Assembly (NCBI GenBank): GCA_019753235.1
Contig: JAIELF010000010.1
Span: 1 to 64,000 of the forward strand
Length of the DNA stretch: 64,000 nt
Reading direction: 5' to 3'
Source of the DNA: a bacterium
Lineage (GTDB): Bacteria > Planctomycetota > Planctomycetia > Kolteriales > Kolteriaceae
The translations under genes were made by a program, and so were the position numbers. Below, piece after piece: positions 26,744 to 35,599 of this stretch (its first letter is position 1; each line of letters opens with the position of its first letter). The notes beneath the pieces are model-generated. The model saw only the letters and a list, made by a program, of their open reading frames with translations, was not told the origin of the DNA and did not search any database.

Positions 26744-27559
26744 GTGATTGGCATCGGGTCGCGGTTCATCATGTTGATCATTCTCTGCGTCTGCGGAATG
26801 GTTTTTTCATGGATGGGTGGATCGGCCGCTTGGGCCGACGACGGCGCTCAGATTCTCGAGAGTCGGGTCGACGCGGTTTTGCGCGAATGGTCGGAAAATA
26901 CCGGACAGGTTCGATCACTTTACACCGTCTTCAATCGGACGATCATCGACCCTGTTTGGAATGATAAAGATGTCAGTCCCGGCAGTGCTCGGTATCTGTC
27001 GCCGAGAATGGCTCGGCTCGATGTCACCGGAGGACGCGATCCCGAATCGCTGGTCTTGCCCGGCAACGGCGAAGCTTGGCACTTTAAGCCCGCGACCCAA
27101 GCCGGCCAGCCGAGCATTGTCGAGATTCACAAGCTTCCCAAGGAGGTCAACGAGAAGGACGTTCTCGAAGACGGGCCTCTTCCTTTCCTCTTCGCTACCA
27201 AGCCGGAAAAAGCCAAGCAGCGATATAAATTCGAGATTCTCGAAGAGACGGATACCGTCCTTCGTGCCAAGATCACGCCGAAGTTGGAAGACGACCAGCG
27301 GGATTTTGTCGAAGCAGAGATCACGCTCAGTAAGACCGATTGGATGCCCAGCAAAATCATGATTCTGGAATCCACCAAGCAGCAAGTCGTCTACGACTTG
27401 TCCAAGACTTGGACGAATATCGAGATCAAACAGGAAGATTTTGCCGCCACCGTTCCCAAGGGATGGAAGGCGATCCAAATGCAAGCCAACGGGCCCGAGG
27501 CAGGTCAGGCCGGCCCACCCAATGATCCGGGAGTGCCCAGAGTCGGCCTACGCGAGTAA
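26744..27559 (+). CDS. Exported LolA-like protein, apparent TIGR03009 (planctomycete) family
   Basis: The start is a GTG at 26744, nine bases after GGAGGAG. The 271-residue protein has a signal peptide (residues about 5-31, cleavage near AAWA-DD). The mature part has alternating beta strands (ARYLSPRMARLDVTG, YKFEILEETDTVLRAKI, FVEAEITLSKTDWMPSKI) resembling the LolA/LolB open barrel that carries lipoproteins or lipids. It fits a planctomycete-restricted family of exported proteins with LolA-like folds (TIGR03009, from memory). The C-terminal 30 residues are Gly/Pro rich. The role is unknown; it might bind a lipid or glycolipid in the periplasm. Confidence 0.8.
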   Translation: MIGIGSRFIMLIILCVCGMVFSWMGGSAAWADDGAQILESRVDAVLREWSENTGQVRSLYTVFNRTIIDPVWNDKDVSPGSARYLSPRMARLDVTGGRDPESLVLPGNGEAWHFKPATQAGQPSIVEIHKLPKEVNEKDVLEDGPLPFLFATKPEKAKQRYKFEILEETDTVLRAKITPKLEDDQRDFVEAEITLSKTDWMPSKIMILESTKQQVVYDLSKTWTNIEIKQEDFAATVPKGWKAIQMQANGPEAGQAGPPNDPGVPRVGLRE

Positions 27560-27591
27560 CTCGGCGGCGAAGGCTCTATAAGAGCGAGCCC

Positions 27592-28071
27592 TCAGGGACT
27601 GATGGCAGACGTACTCCGAACCCATCGATCGACCCATGCCGACAATTGATCGAATGGCGGGATGTGATCGAAAAGTTGAATCGCGCCCGCGGTCCGAAGC
27701 ACCATCTCCGCCTCAGACGACGTTCCTGTTGAAAGAAATACGAAACATCGGGCATCCCACGGAAGGGCGTATTCCAGAAGCGAAACCGTTTTGGCAAGAT
27801 CGCCAGCATGTTCGATGACCACAAAGGCCTTTGGAGCATCGGCCAGTTTTTTGCCGATGTCCGAAGCATCTTTTGCCTCGATCACCTCGGCAGGTTGATG
27901 GCGCACAGCAGCGCGGAACCGTGGTGCCAGTCTACCCTGTTGTTCGACGATGACCAGTCGCGTCGCGGGCATCTTCGGAGTTTCCACGAGCAAACTGACG
28001 GCCAGACTTTTCCAACCTGTCCCACACCGGTCGGCTTCATCAGTCGATGTAGCGGATTCGCTTGTTGACAT
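27592..28071 (-). CDS. Hypothetical receiver-like protein
   Basis: Reading from 28071 gives 159 residues; ATG 27972 (MPATRLVIVEQQGR) gives 126 and is perhaps the true start, because the longer form overlaps pfkA by 32 bases. Alternating strands and helices (TRLVIVEQQG, KAFVVIEHAGD, ARCFVFLSTGT, GAIQLFDHIPPFDQLSAWVD) resemble a response-regulator receiver fold. I do not see the phospho-acceptor Asp of a working receiver: the strand-3 position reads IEHAGD. It lies just after pfkA on the same strand. Function unknown. Confidence 0.6.
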   Translation of the reverse strand: MSTSESATSTDEADRCGTGWKSLAVSLLVETPKMPATRLVIVEQQGRLAPRFRAAVRHQPAEVIEAKDASDIGKKLADAPKAFVVIEHAGDLAKTVSLLEYALPWDARCFVFLSTGTSSEAEMVLRTAGAIQLFDHIPPFDQLSAWVDRWVRSTSAISP

Positions 28072-29422
28072 CGATATTGACCGAGTGGAACGGTCGAATC
28101 AGATTGCCCGTATCAAAGAGCTTTTCTCGAACACATTCGACATCATCGTATCCGATTGCCGTCTTGAATATCGGTTCCAGATAGTTGATGGCCGTGGCAC
28201 TGGGGCGAAGAGAGATGGCATCGTACATGGAAGGATGAACGAAGCGGGCGTGGATGTGTCCCCAACGGTCTCGAAAGGAATTGGCAGGCAGGCCTTCCAC
28301 GTGGAAACCCCGCGCGCGATCCCACTGTAGGACGGCAACCGAGTTGTGCTGTCCGTCGATGAGCATATCGAGCGCTTTGCCTCCGAGTTGGGCGGCATGG
28401 AACCGGTCGAAGAGAATCGGCCGACCGCCACGTTGCGTGTGCCCGACTTTACGAGTGAAGACGGCAGCCTGGGCGTTCTCGGCTCGGCGTGTTCGTCTGA
28501 AGAAATCATCCCCCAGCCGTTCGATGAGAATCCATCGCAAGGCCTCGGCTGCTCCGCTGAGAGTGACGTTCCCCGCAGGGTCGGTCGAAAACTTCTCGGC
28601 CCCAAGCTCTTTGCCGTTCTCGTCGACGATCCCCTCACCACAGACGATGACGACATTTTTCTGCAGTTCGTAGAGTTCAGAAACCCGATCGACCAGTCGT
28701 TCGATGTTGAGCGTTGCTTCGGGGATAAGAACGATATCGGGCTGTCCGTAGGAACTGGCGAGTGCCAAATAGCCCGAATGTCGGCCCATCACCTCGATGA
28801 TGGCGATTCGGCGATGGCTTTCCGCCGTCGTCCGTATTCTCTCGACGCCCGAGGCAGAGACGTAAACGCTGGTTGCGAAACCAGGGGTGACGTAATTGAC
28901 CATCTGTTCAATGTCGAAGTCGGCCCGGGGCCGTTTAGATCGAACATAGTTGAAACCCTGTGGATTCTCGGCAGGCTCGCGAATCCATTCGTCGGGCTCG
29001 TTCAAGTAGTTAAGTCCGAGATCGTTGTCGATGGTCTTCGGGGCCAACACCGTGGGCAACATGTCGGCCAGAGGCTGCATGCCGTTGAGTGTTCCATCGC
29101 CGCCGACACAGAGCAGCCCATCGATACTCAACTTGCCGAACCGCTCCATCATCAACTTGTGAGAAGCTTTGTCGTTAGGATCCACGTAGTCGCGGGAAGC
29201 ACCGAGCATGGTTCCGCCGCGAGTGGCGTCCAGCTCGGGAATACTGGCGTAGAGCGGATTCAAATGAACGTGGGGCAATCGGGGGTTGAAGACGCTGCTG
29301 AAACCCTTGATCAAGCCAAGAACCTCGACCTTTCGCTGATTGGCGCGCGTGACCGCCCCCAGAATGGTCGCGTTCAATGCCGGCGTATCTCCGCCCGCCG
29401 TCAAAATGGCAATTCGCTTCAT
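28040..29422 (-). CDS. pfkA: 6-phosphofructokinase
   Basis: I choose ATG 29422 (MKRIAILTAGGDTPALNA), with AAAGGA seven bases upstream, giving 460 residues; the frame is open to 29617 but that extension is Arg-rich and unlike the family. It phosphorylates fructose 6-phosphate in glycolysis. Motifs: TAGGDTPALNA, LLCVGGDGTLNG, PKTIDNDLG (catalytic Asp), EVMGRHSGYLAL, and GHTQRGGRP. A Gly in GGDG usually means ATP as donor, while a Lys in PKTIDND is usual in pyrophosphate-dependent enzymes. This Gly/Lys mix occurs in some long ATP-PFKs. The length also fits the long PFK group rather than the 320-residue E. coli type. Confidence 0.92.
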   Translation of the reverse strand: MKRIAILTAGGDTPALNATILGAVTRANQRKVEVLGLIKGFSSVFNPRLPHVHLNPLYASIPELDATRGGTMLGASRDYVDPNDKASHKLMMERFGKLSIDGLLCVGGDGTLNGMQPLADMLPTVLAPKTIDNDLGLNYLNEPDEWIREPAENPQGFNYVRSKRPRADFDIEQMVNYVTPGFATSVYVSASGVERIRTTAESHRRIAIIEVMGRHSGYLALASSYGQPDIVLIPEATLNIERLVDRVSELYELQKNVVIVCGEGIVDENGKELGAEKFSTDPAGNVTLSGAAEALRWILIERLGDDFFRRTRRAENAQAAVFTRKVGHTQRGGRPILFDRFHAAQLGGKALDMLIDGQHNSVAVLQWDRARGFHVEGLPANSFRDRWGHIHARFVHPSMYDAISLRPSATAINYLEPIFKTAIGYDDVECVREKLFDTGNLIRPFHSVNIDVNKRIRYID

Positions 29423-29833
29423 GACTTCGTCCTTTCGCGCGGAGCGATTAGGCTCCACGGCTGATGGCTCTCGCTGGAATCGTGCTCGAACCCCTCTGCC
29501 GGGGCCCGATCGAAGGCGAGAAAATGCTCCTGATCTGCCCACTCCTCGGGCAGTAGGGCCGCGATCGGCGGGGGTCTTTCCCCAAAAATCCCAACGGTGT
29601 CGCTCCGTCGGCTCCAAGCCAACAGGCGACCATTGATGCCATTACGGCAAGGTTTTGTGTTCGTTATGGGCCGAGCGGGCTTCCTAAAGAAGCGGTCATC
29701 CTCCTCCAATTCCCTTTTCGGGCATGCAAGAGTAGCACTCGCCATGCCATTTTGTTTGCTCAGGGATCGGCTGCCACCCCACCATCAAACCTTCATCTCG
29801 GGCCGATGGGTTGAATTCTGCGAGCTTTGCGGA
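29423..29833. other. Gene-free stretch upstream of pfkA
   Basis: No convincing gene is seen. The ORFs here are Arg/Ser-rich without ribosome sites. The stretch should contain the minus-strand promoter of pfkA and the 3' end of the DUF58/moxR transcript. Confidence 0.5.
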
Positions 29834-31045
29834 TCAAACGGGTCGATCAAGGCGACCGGGAGGGATCCAAAGGGGCGTTAGATCCCCTGCCGAGGCATTG
29901 AGCACGATCGGCGGAAGAAGTCGCCGGGAGGGCAATTGGTCCCAAACGAGGGACCCAGGGGGAGAGATTCCGTCGAGGCTGACAATCATGTATCGGCGAT
30001 CGCGGGTGTCGGTCTGATCCAACAGATGCCGGGCTCGATCGAGGTCGGCCTTCTCGGAAGTAGGTTGCGCCTGGGCCAGGGCTCGAAGATAGGTGCTGAC
30101 TCGTTGCGAGTTGATCGTCCCGCGAATTACGACGGGGCTTTTGCCGACAATCAACAGCGTCAACGCGAGCGTCGGGTCTCGACTCACGTCCATCACCAAT
30201 GTTGAGACAAAAGATAAGAGTTCATCCACCAACCGGTCGTTCGTCGAACGGCGTGCCGAGACCAGATATGCCACGAGCAGAATTCCTCGACCCGCGGCGG
30301 GGTCGAGTTCTCTCACCACCAGCGAGCCACGCCGAGCGGTGCTTCTCCAATGAATCAATCGAGACGAGTCGCCAGGCCGATAGTCGCGCACGCCGCGAAA
30401 CTCATCGATCCCCTCGAGCAGCCCGGTTTGCGGCTTTCCCTCGCCGGACCCCTGGATGCCTAGCCTTTGTCGCCCCAGCGGCTGCATTTTCCCCAAGGCA
30501 GGATGAACGATCACCGGTTGCTCGGCACCCACAGGAACAAGCGATTGCCAGCGCACCAGACCCAGCGGATAATCCGATCTCAGCCGAAGTACCCCCAGCC
30601 GATAACTCCCCCGTTTCACGAAAGTTCTCACCAGAGGAAGTTGAGCGGTCTGTCCAGGGAGGATCTCGGTGACACGAACTTCGTTTGGCAACGGTGTCCG
30701 CGAGTCTGCGGAGACTTCGCCCAGCGAGAGTCCGATGATCGGCCGATGAATGTTCGACTTCACCGCCACAAGGGTCGTGAATGGCCGACCCACGGGGACC
30801 AGCGTGGGAAACGTTCTTCGGGCGACAACGTTTCTCATTTGGCGTCGGCCCATTCTTGCCGAGACGATGGCGGCCGAAATCATCAACGAGAAGACCAATA
30901 AAAGCAGATTGACCCGATGGACGAACGAAGCGCCGAAGATCGCCAGCGACACAGCCAGAAACGGCCAGCCTGCCAGCGTCGGTCGCCAGCGAAAACGCGG
31001 CTCGCTCGCGGTCCCAGCAAGGTCGGCATGATGCTTCCGGGTGAT
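29834..31045 (-). CDS. DUF58 domain membrane protein, probable non-standard start
   Basis: DUF58 proteins are paired with MoxR ATPases and help assemble or insert metalloenzymes or surface structures. The first GTG (30952) gives 372 residues but cuts into the conserved N-terminus: RFRWRPTLAGWPFLAVSLAI lies upstream in the same open frame and forms the first membrane segment. No ATG, GTG or TTG precedes it after the moxR stop. The ATC at 31045 has AGGAG exactly eight bases upstream and gives 403 residues, so I list that as the likely start. A second membrane segment is at VNLLLLVFSLMISAAIV. The DUF58 signature DEFRGVRDYRPGDSSRLIHW is intact. The gene follows moxR by 11 bases. Confidence 0.85.
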   Translation of the reverse strand: MTRKHHADLAGTASEPRFRWRPTLAGWPFLAVSLAIFGASFVHRVNLLLLVFSLMISAAIVSARMGRRQMRNVVARRTFPTLVPVGRPFTTLVAVKSNIHRPIIGLSLGEVSADSRTPLPNEVRVTEILPGQTAQLPLVRTFVKRGSYRLGVLRLRSDYPLGLVRWQSLVPVGAEQPVIVHPALGKMQPLGRQRLGIQGSGEGKPQTGLLEGIDEFRGVRDYRPGDSSRLIHWRSTARRGSLVVRELDPAAGRGILLVAYLVSARRSTNDRLVDELLSFVSTLVMDVSRDPTLALTLLIVGKSPVVIRGTINSQRVSTYLRALAQAQPTSEKADLDRARHLLDQTDTRDRRYMIVSLDGISPPGSLVWDQLPSRRLLPPIVLNASAGDLTPLWIPPGRLDRPV

Positions 31046-31056
31046 GTTGCCTGCTC

Positions 31057-32001
31057 CTAGCCGGGCGAGGGGGTTTTCGCGAGGATGTCATTCAGAATGG
31101 CGGACACATTCTTCTCCGCACTCGTGATCCAGTCGTGCGGAACAATGCGATGGCACAAGACGGAAGGGGCAAGCTGCTTGATGTCGTCGGGAATCACGTA
31201 GCTCCTCTCCAGAAGCAGCGCTCGTGCTTGTGCGGCGCGATAAAGGAGGATCGCCCCACGTGTGCTGGCTCCGACGCGAATATCCGCATGATCGCGGGTC
31301 GCATGAACAATGTCGAGCAAGTAATCCGATATCGAAACATCCACGGCGATCGCCTGAACCGATCGCTGGAGCGAAGCGATTTCATCGGCTAAGGCGACAC
31401 TGTTGAGTCGGTCGACCGGTTCACCCCCACGGTGATCAATCAAGAGACGTCGCTCGGACTCTCGAGCGGGGTAGCCGATCGAGATGCGAAGCATAAAGCG
31501 ATCGAGTTGACTTTCTGGCAGCGGGTAGGTTCCCTCGAACTCGAACGGGTTTTGTGTCGCGACTACAAAGAAAAGCTCCGGCAACGGGTGTGTTGTTCCA
31601 TCGACGGAAACACTGTGGTCATTCATCGCTTCAAGGAGCGCGCTTTGCGTCCGCGGCGAACTCCGATTGATTTCGTCGGCCAGGATGATGTTCCCGAAAA
31701 TCGGGCCCGGCTTGAAGACGAACTCTCGTTCGGTCTGATCATAGACCGACGAACCGAGAATATCGCTGGGGAGCAGATCGGGCGTGAACTGAATTCGTTT
31801 GAACGTTGAGGAGATGCTCTGGGCGATCGCCCGCGCGAGGAGAGTCTTGCCGACGCCGGGAACGTCATCGATCAGCAGGTGTCCTCGACCCAAAAGAGCG
31901 ACCAGCGCCAAATCGATCACGTCGTTTTTGCCGAGCAGGACCGCACCAATCGACCGACGCAGTCGGGCCACGAGGTCGGCCGTCGGAGACTCCTGAATCA
32001 T
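31057..32001 (-). CDS. MoxR-family AAA+ ATPase
   Basis: ATG 32001 (MIQESPTADLVARL) follows GGGAGAGGGT, giving 314 residues; the longer reading to 32280 adds an Arg/Ser-rich unlikely tail. MoxR ATPases act as chaperones, often for metalloproteins, with DUF58 partners. Walker A is DDVPGVGKTLLA, Walker B is NIILADEINR, sensor 1 is FFVVATQNPFE, and the MoxR pore-loop region has GTYPLPESQLDRFMLR. The lid domain with GASTRGAILLYRAAQARALL completes the family. The DUF58 gene follows directly on the same strand, the usual partner order. Confidence 0.93.
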   Translation of the reverse strand: MIQESPTADLVARLRRSIGAVLLGKNDVIDLALVALLGRGHLLIDDVPGVGKTLLARAIAQSISSTFKRIQFTPDLLPSDILGSSVYDQTEREFVFKPGPIFGNIILADEINRSSPRTQSALLEAMNDHSVSVDGTTHPLPELFFVVATQNPFEFEGTYPLPESQLDRFMLRISIGYPARESERRLLIDHRGGEPVDRLNSVALADEIASLQRSVQAIAVDVSISDYLLDIVHATRDHADIRVGASTRGAILLYRAAQARALLLERSYVIPDDIKQLAPSVLCHRIVPHDWITSAEKNVSAILNDILAKTPSPG

Positions 32002-32176
32002 ACCCTCTCCCATTCGTGAACGCGGGCCCGTCCACTTTCTACGAAGACTCCGGGCAGATCGGCTCTCGGGAAACAGCAAGCCACGACCGGGGCGATCCTT
32101 TCGGCTCGGGCGTCCCGCGATACAATGAGCGTGTCCCAATCGATTCAGAACCAAGTTTACGGAGGCGAGCCTCGCG

Positions 32177-32941
32177 ATGCCTTTGTTGACCCCCGAAGAG
32201 AGGAGATCATTCGAGCAGGATGGCTTCATCGTCGTCCCGGCACTCCTCTCATTGCCCGAAGTCAATCTGCTTCTTTCCACGGCGCGAGGGGACCGATCGG
32301 TCGAAGACGGGGCGCTTCAGCGATCCGATGGCGAAGGAGGAATCACTCGCCTGAAGGTTTGGAATCAAGAAGGAGACGATGTCTACGGACTGGTCGCTCG
32401 GAGCCGACGCGTCGTTGAGCGGATGCAAACTCTTCTGGGCGACGAGGTTTACTTTTATCACTCGAAAATGATGCTGAAGGAGCCTCGCACCGGCGGCGCA
32501 TGGGCTTGGCATCAAGATTACGGGTACTGGTACAACAACGGCTGTCTGTGGCCCGACATGGGAAGCTGTCTGATCGCGCTTGAACCGGCCACGCGAGAAA
32601 ACGGCTGCTTGCAAGTGCTGGCAGGCTCGCACCGCGTCGGTCGAATGGACCATGGAAAGGTCGGCGATCAAACCGGTGCCGATCCCGAGCGGGTCGACCT
32701 TCTTGCACAACAATTACCTTTGATTTACGTCGAGATGAAAACGGGCGACGCGATCTTCTTTCATGCGAACTTGCTGCATCGGTCTGATCAGAATCGCAGC
32801 GAGAAATCGCGTTGGTCTTACATCTGTTGTTACAACACCAAGCACAACGACCCTGTCAAGATCCATCATCACCCGAATTATCATCCTCTCTCGATCGTCG
32901 AAGATTCTCTCATCACTGCGATGGCTCACGCGGAGCGGTAA
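32177..32941 (+). CDS. Phytanoyl-CoA dioxygenase (PhyH) family protein
   Basis: This 254-residue protein belongs to the Fe(II)/2-oxoglutarate-dependent PhyH group. The first two iron ligands are in WAWHQDYGYW (H-x-D), and the distal His is in AIFFHANLLHRSD, with the 2-oxoglutarate-binding Arg likely in the SEKSRWSYICCYN strand. The N-terminus (LTPEERRSFEQDGFIVVPAL) is typical. It probably hydroxylates or halogenates a small molecule; planctomycetes carry many paralogues of unknown substrate. An ACGGAGGCG stretch precedes the ATG. It converges on, and overlaps by 16 bases, the next minus-strand gene. Confidence 0.9.
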   Translation: MPLLTPEERRSFEQDGFIVVPALLSLPEVNLLLSTARGDRSVEDGALQRSDGEGGITRLKVWNQEGDDVYGLVARSRRVVERMQTLLGDEVYFYHSKMMLKEPRTGGAWAWHQDYGYWYNNGCLWPDMGSCLIALEPATRENGCLQVLAGSHRVGRMDHGKVGDQTGADPERVDLLAQQLPLIYVEMKTGDAIFFHANLLHRSDQNRSEKSRWSYICCYNTKHNDPVKIHHHPNYHPLSIVEDSLITAMAHAER

Positions 32942-33276
32942 ATGATCCCAGCGGGATCGATCTGTCCTACGCGGATCGGCGGTGTTCGAAAGGGTCCGCG
33001 ATGAGAGGACTCGATCACTTCATCGACGCCGAATCGTTCGAAGAGATCGATCAGCGGAGCCCAGCGCGGATCTGGATTCATCACCGGCGAGATCGATCCA
33101 TCGACGAGGACAACCAAAGGACGATCGTTGGCGTGACTCTTGAGCCAGACTTCCCAGCGGGCAAGTCCCGCTGCCGACAAATCCAAGCTCGGCACTGTTC
33201 CCCAAGTTGTGGGGGGATGAGAAATGCTTCCGGCCACGAAGAGGGCGGAGGTCCCTAGGAAGTCTCGACGATTCAT
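32926..33276 (-). CDS. Small Tat-signal hypothetical protein
   Basis: ATG 33276 (MNRRDFLGTSALFVAGSI) gives 116 residues with a canonical twin-arginine signal (RRDFLG). The mature part is about 85 residues with LARWEVWLKSHANDRPLVVL, FERFGVDEVIESSHRG and a C-terminal RVGQIDPAGIIYRSA. It has no recognisable domain. An alternative start at 33315 adds 13 residues. It overlaps the PhyH gene by 16 bases tail to tail. Its position next to another Tat-exported protein (the TPP enzyme) may mean a joint role, but this is a guess. Confidence 0.6.
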   Translation of the reverse strand: MNRRDFLGTSALFVAGSISHPPTTWGTVPSLDLSAAGLARWEVWLKSHANDRPLVVLVDGSISPVMNPDPRWAPLIDLFERFGVDEVIESSHRGPFRTPPIRVGQIDPAGIIYRSA

Positions 33277-33393
33277 CAGGCAGGCTCCTCGGTCGGACGA
33301 ACCGCATCTTACCAAGGTTTACCTGCTTCGGCCTGCATCGCTCCGGACGATTCGCTCGACCTTGGAGCCAGCGAGCGTCTGTTCCGACAGAGC

Positions 33394-35241
33394 CTAGTCA
33401 TTTTCTTTTCGCATCGCGACGGTTCGGCCCGTGATCCGCTTCAGAAAGCGGAATTGCTGACCCATGGTGAGTTCGTCGATGTATCGGCCTCGAACGGTGT
33501 CGATCCATCGGCAAGCCCGGTCGCCATAATCCGAACAGACTCGAATCAACACGGGGCGATTGATAGAGAGGGCCTCTAACACCCCGTCCTCGATCGCCGC
33601 CTCGCCACGAATCTCGCGATACTCGAGTCCAAACGCCTGCGCCAGCGCGGGGTATTGCACATGGGCGAGCACTGTTGCCGTCGTTCGCTTGTAGGCGGAT
33701 TGCTGGAGTTCTTGCATGTAGTGATAAGCGCCATCATCCAGGATGAAAAACTTTACCGGCAGGCACTCACGAACAGCCGTCGACATTTCCAAAGCCGACA
33801 TCATCAAGCAACCATCACCGGTGATCGTGATCGTTTGCCGACCAGGAAAGACGCGCTGCGCCCCAAGGGCTGCGGGAATCGACCAACCCATGGCTTGGTT
33901 ATCCACGGGGTTAAAGTACGTTCGAGGTTGCGTCGTGGTGATGGTCTCGGCAGCCCAATGTTCCGACATGGTCACATCGACAAAGATCATCGCATCGCAG
34001 GACGATTGCCGAGAGATCGAGTCGATGAGCAACATGGGGTCGCAGCCACACGATGCATGGCTTTTCATGTTTCGCTTGTAGGAAGCGAGTTTGATCCGCT
34101 CGATCTTCGACCGAAGCGACGCGTCACATCCTCGGCGCAAGCAATCCTCTTGCGAGAGAAGACGATCGATGAAGAGTCCCGCGTCGCTGTGGACGCAGAC
34201 ATCGGGCTCGATGACCTGGCCAAGATTGGGCTGGTGAGCATCCACATGGATCGCGTGCTTGATTTTTGGGACAGCGTAGAACGCTGTCGAGACCTCACTG
34301 TACTTGACGCCGATTGCCAGCAGCAGATCGACATCTTTGAAAGTCTTTTCCGCGACGAGCGTCCCCTGTGTGCCATAGCCCCATCCGACGGAAAGGGGAT
34401 GTCTTTCGTTGATGACGCCTTTCCCCGAGACGCTGGTCGCCACCGGTGCTTCGAGCAACTCGGCCAATGCGGTCAGGCTGGCGGAATGATTCATGCAACC
34501 TTGCCCCGCGTAGATGCCGACGCGGAGGGATTTCTGTGACAGAAGACGAATCGCTCGTTGAGTGGCGTCTTCGTCGCAAGCGGTGATCGTCTCGCAGGGT
34601 CGCTCGGCATGGAAGTGCCCCTGCTGAATCAAAAGATCGTAAGGGATCAAGACCGCCACGGGGCCGGGCTCTCCCGATGTGGAGAGTCGAAAGGCTTCAA
34701 AAGTCTTGCTGGGAATCTCCTCAACGCAACGAACTTCGAGTACCTCTTTGCAAACCGGGCGCAGCAGGCCGGCGTTATCCAGCGAATGAACTTGAAACGG
34801 ATGGGCATCAGGCCCCCGCGCGACATCGCCCGCCAAAACCACCATCGGCACGCTGTCTAAGAGCGCTTCGCCGATACCCGTAAGCGCGTTGGTGATCCCC
34901 GGCCCGGGGACAATACAGCAGACGCCCGGTAACCCGGTCGCCCGGGCATAGCCGTCGGCCATGCAGCTGGCCGAGAACTCGTGCGTGCAAAGAAGATAGT
35001 CGAGCCCCTTCGATTTGAAAGCGTCCCAAAGCTCGTTCTCTTGCGCGCCGGGGATGCCGTAGACGCAACGAGTTCCCTCTAAAAGAAGTGTTTCGACGAG
35101 CGCGACCGCGCCGGTCATGTGCCCGCTCACGGCGGTGCTGGCTCGGCCCGCCTCGGCGACGGGAACTTCGGGAAGTGTCGTTGCCAGGGCACTCGCCGAG
35201 GCGGCTTGCAGAAACGTTCGTCGCGAAATCTCGGATGGCAT
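33394..35241 (-). CDS. Tat-exported thiamine-pyrophosphate enzyme, acetolactate synthase-like
   Basis: This 615-residue protein has a twin-arginine signal (EISRRTFLQAASASALATT) ahead of a full TPP enzyme of the acetolactate synthase/benzoylformate decarboxylase superfamily. The N-terminal PYR domain holds the catalytic Glu in LLCTHEFSASCMADGYARA. The middle domain has SVGWGYGTQGTLVA. The C-terminal PP domain has ITGDGCLMMSALEM; the metal-binding Asn pair that usually ends this motif (VLNN) reads ILDDG here. ALS-type enzymes are cytosolic as a rule, so export of a folded TPP enzyme through Tat is unusual. The substrate is unknown. It lies 79 bases upstream of the small Tat protein, on the same strand. 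Confidence 0.88.
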   Translation of the reverse strand: MPSEISRRTFLQAASASALATTLPEVPVAEAGRASTAVSGHMTGAVALVETLLLEGTRCVYGIPGAQENELWDAFKSKGLDYLLCTHEFSASCMADGYARATGLPGVCCIVPGPGITNALTGIGEALLDSVPMVVLAGDVARGPDAHPFQVHSLDNAGLLRPVCKEVLEVRCVEEIPSKTFEAFRLSTSGEPGPVAVLIPYDLLIQQGHFHAERPCETITACDEDATQRAIRLLSQKSLRVGIYAGQGCMNHSASLTALAELLEAPVATSVSGKGVINERHPLSVGWGYGTQGTLVAEKTFKDVDLLLAIGVKYSEVSTAFYAVPKIKHAIHVDAHQPNLGQVIEPDVCVHSDAGLFIDRLLSQEDCLRRGCDASLRSKIERIKLASYKRNMKSHASCGCDPMLLIDSISRQSSCDAMIFVDVTMSEHWAAETITTTQPRTYFNPVDNQAMGWSIPAALGAQRVFPGRQTITITGDGCLMMSALEMSTAVRECLPVKFFILDDGAYHYMQELQQSAYKRTTATVLAHVQYPALAQAFGLEYREIRGEAAIEDGVLEALSINRPVLIRVCSDYGDRACRWIDTVRGRYIDELTMGQQFRFLKRITGRTVAMRKEND

Positions 35242-35599
35242 GAGAATCCTTTCTCAGGCTTAACAGGCGAATCCCTTCGCCCCGGTGCCGAACAGGTAGA
35301 CGGGCCTGTTGTCTTGTAGTTCGGCTCGAAGGATTTCACACGGCCAGCGGTTGAAAGATGAATTGCTGTAGAAGTTCAAGGTAGGGAGTATCGCGACGGC
35401 ACAACAGCACTGCGCGAGCTAAGCAACGCAGACGTAAGAATCGGAAAAGTCAGCGTGGACGCTGCTGGCATCACGGAGAACGAACTGATGCCGTCAAAGA
35501 GTGGTTCTTCCCACATCGTCTGAAAAGGACAACATGGCGTAAAGATGGAAGTGCCAGTAGACTTCACGGTGAAAGCCATAGGGGTAGTCGGAGCCTTTC
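35242..35599 (+). pseudogene. Possible coding remnant with in-frame stops
   Basis: One forward frame (frame of 35386) reads like beta-rich protein, with VEVQGREYRDGTTALREL, NADVRIGKVSVDAAGITENE, and MEVPVDFTVKAIGVVGAFHG, but is broken by TAG 35317 and TGA 35359 and 35521 before ending at 35617. No start with a ribosome site is present. It may be the eroded end of a larger gene ahead of the DUF4258 frame. I recognise no family. Confidence 0.3.

Noticed and set aside
35376-35579. Minus-strand ORF MAFTVKSTGTSIF...
   Set aside because: It lies opposite the forward coding-like remnant, has no clear ribosome site and looks like an antisense shadow; neither strand is certain.
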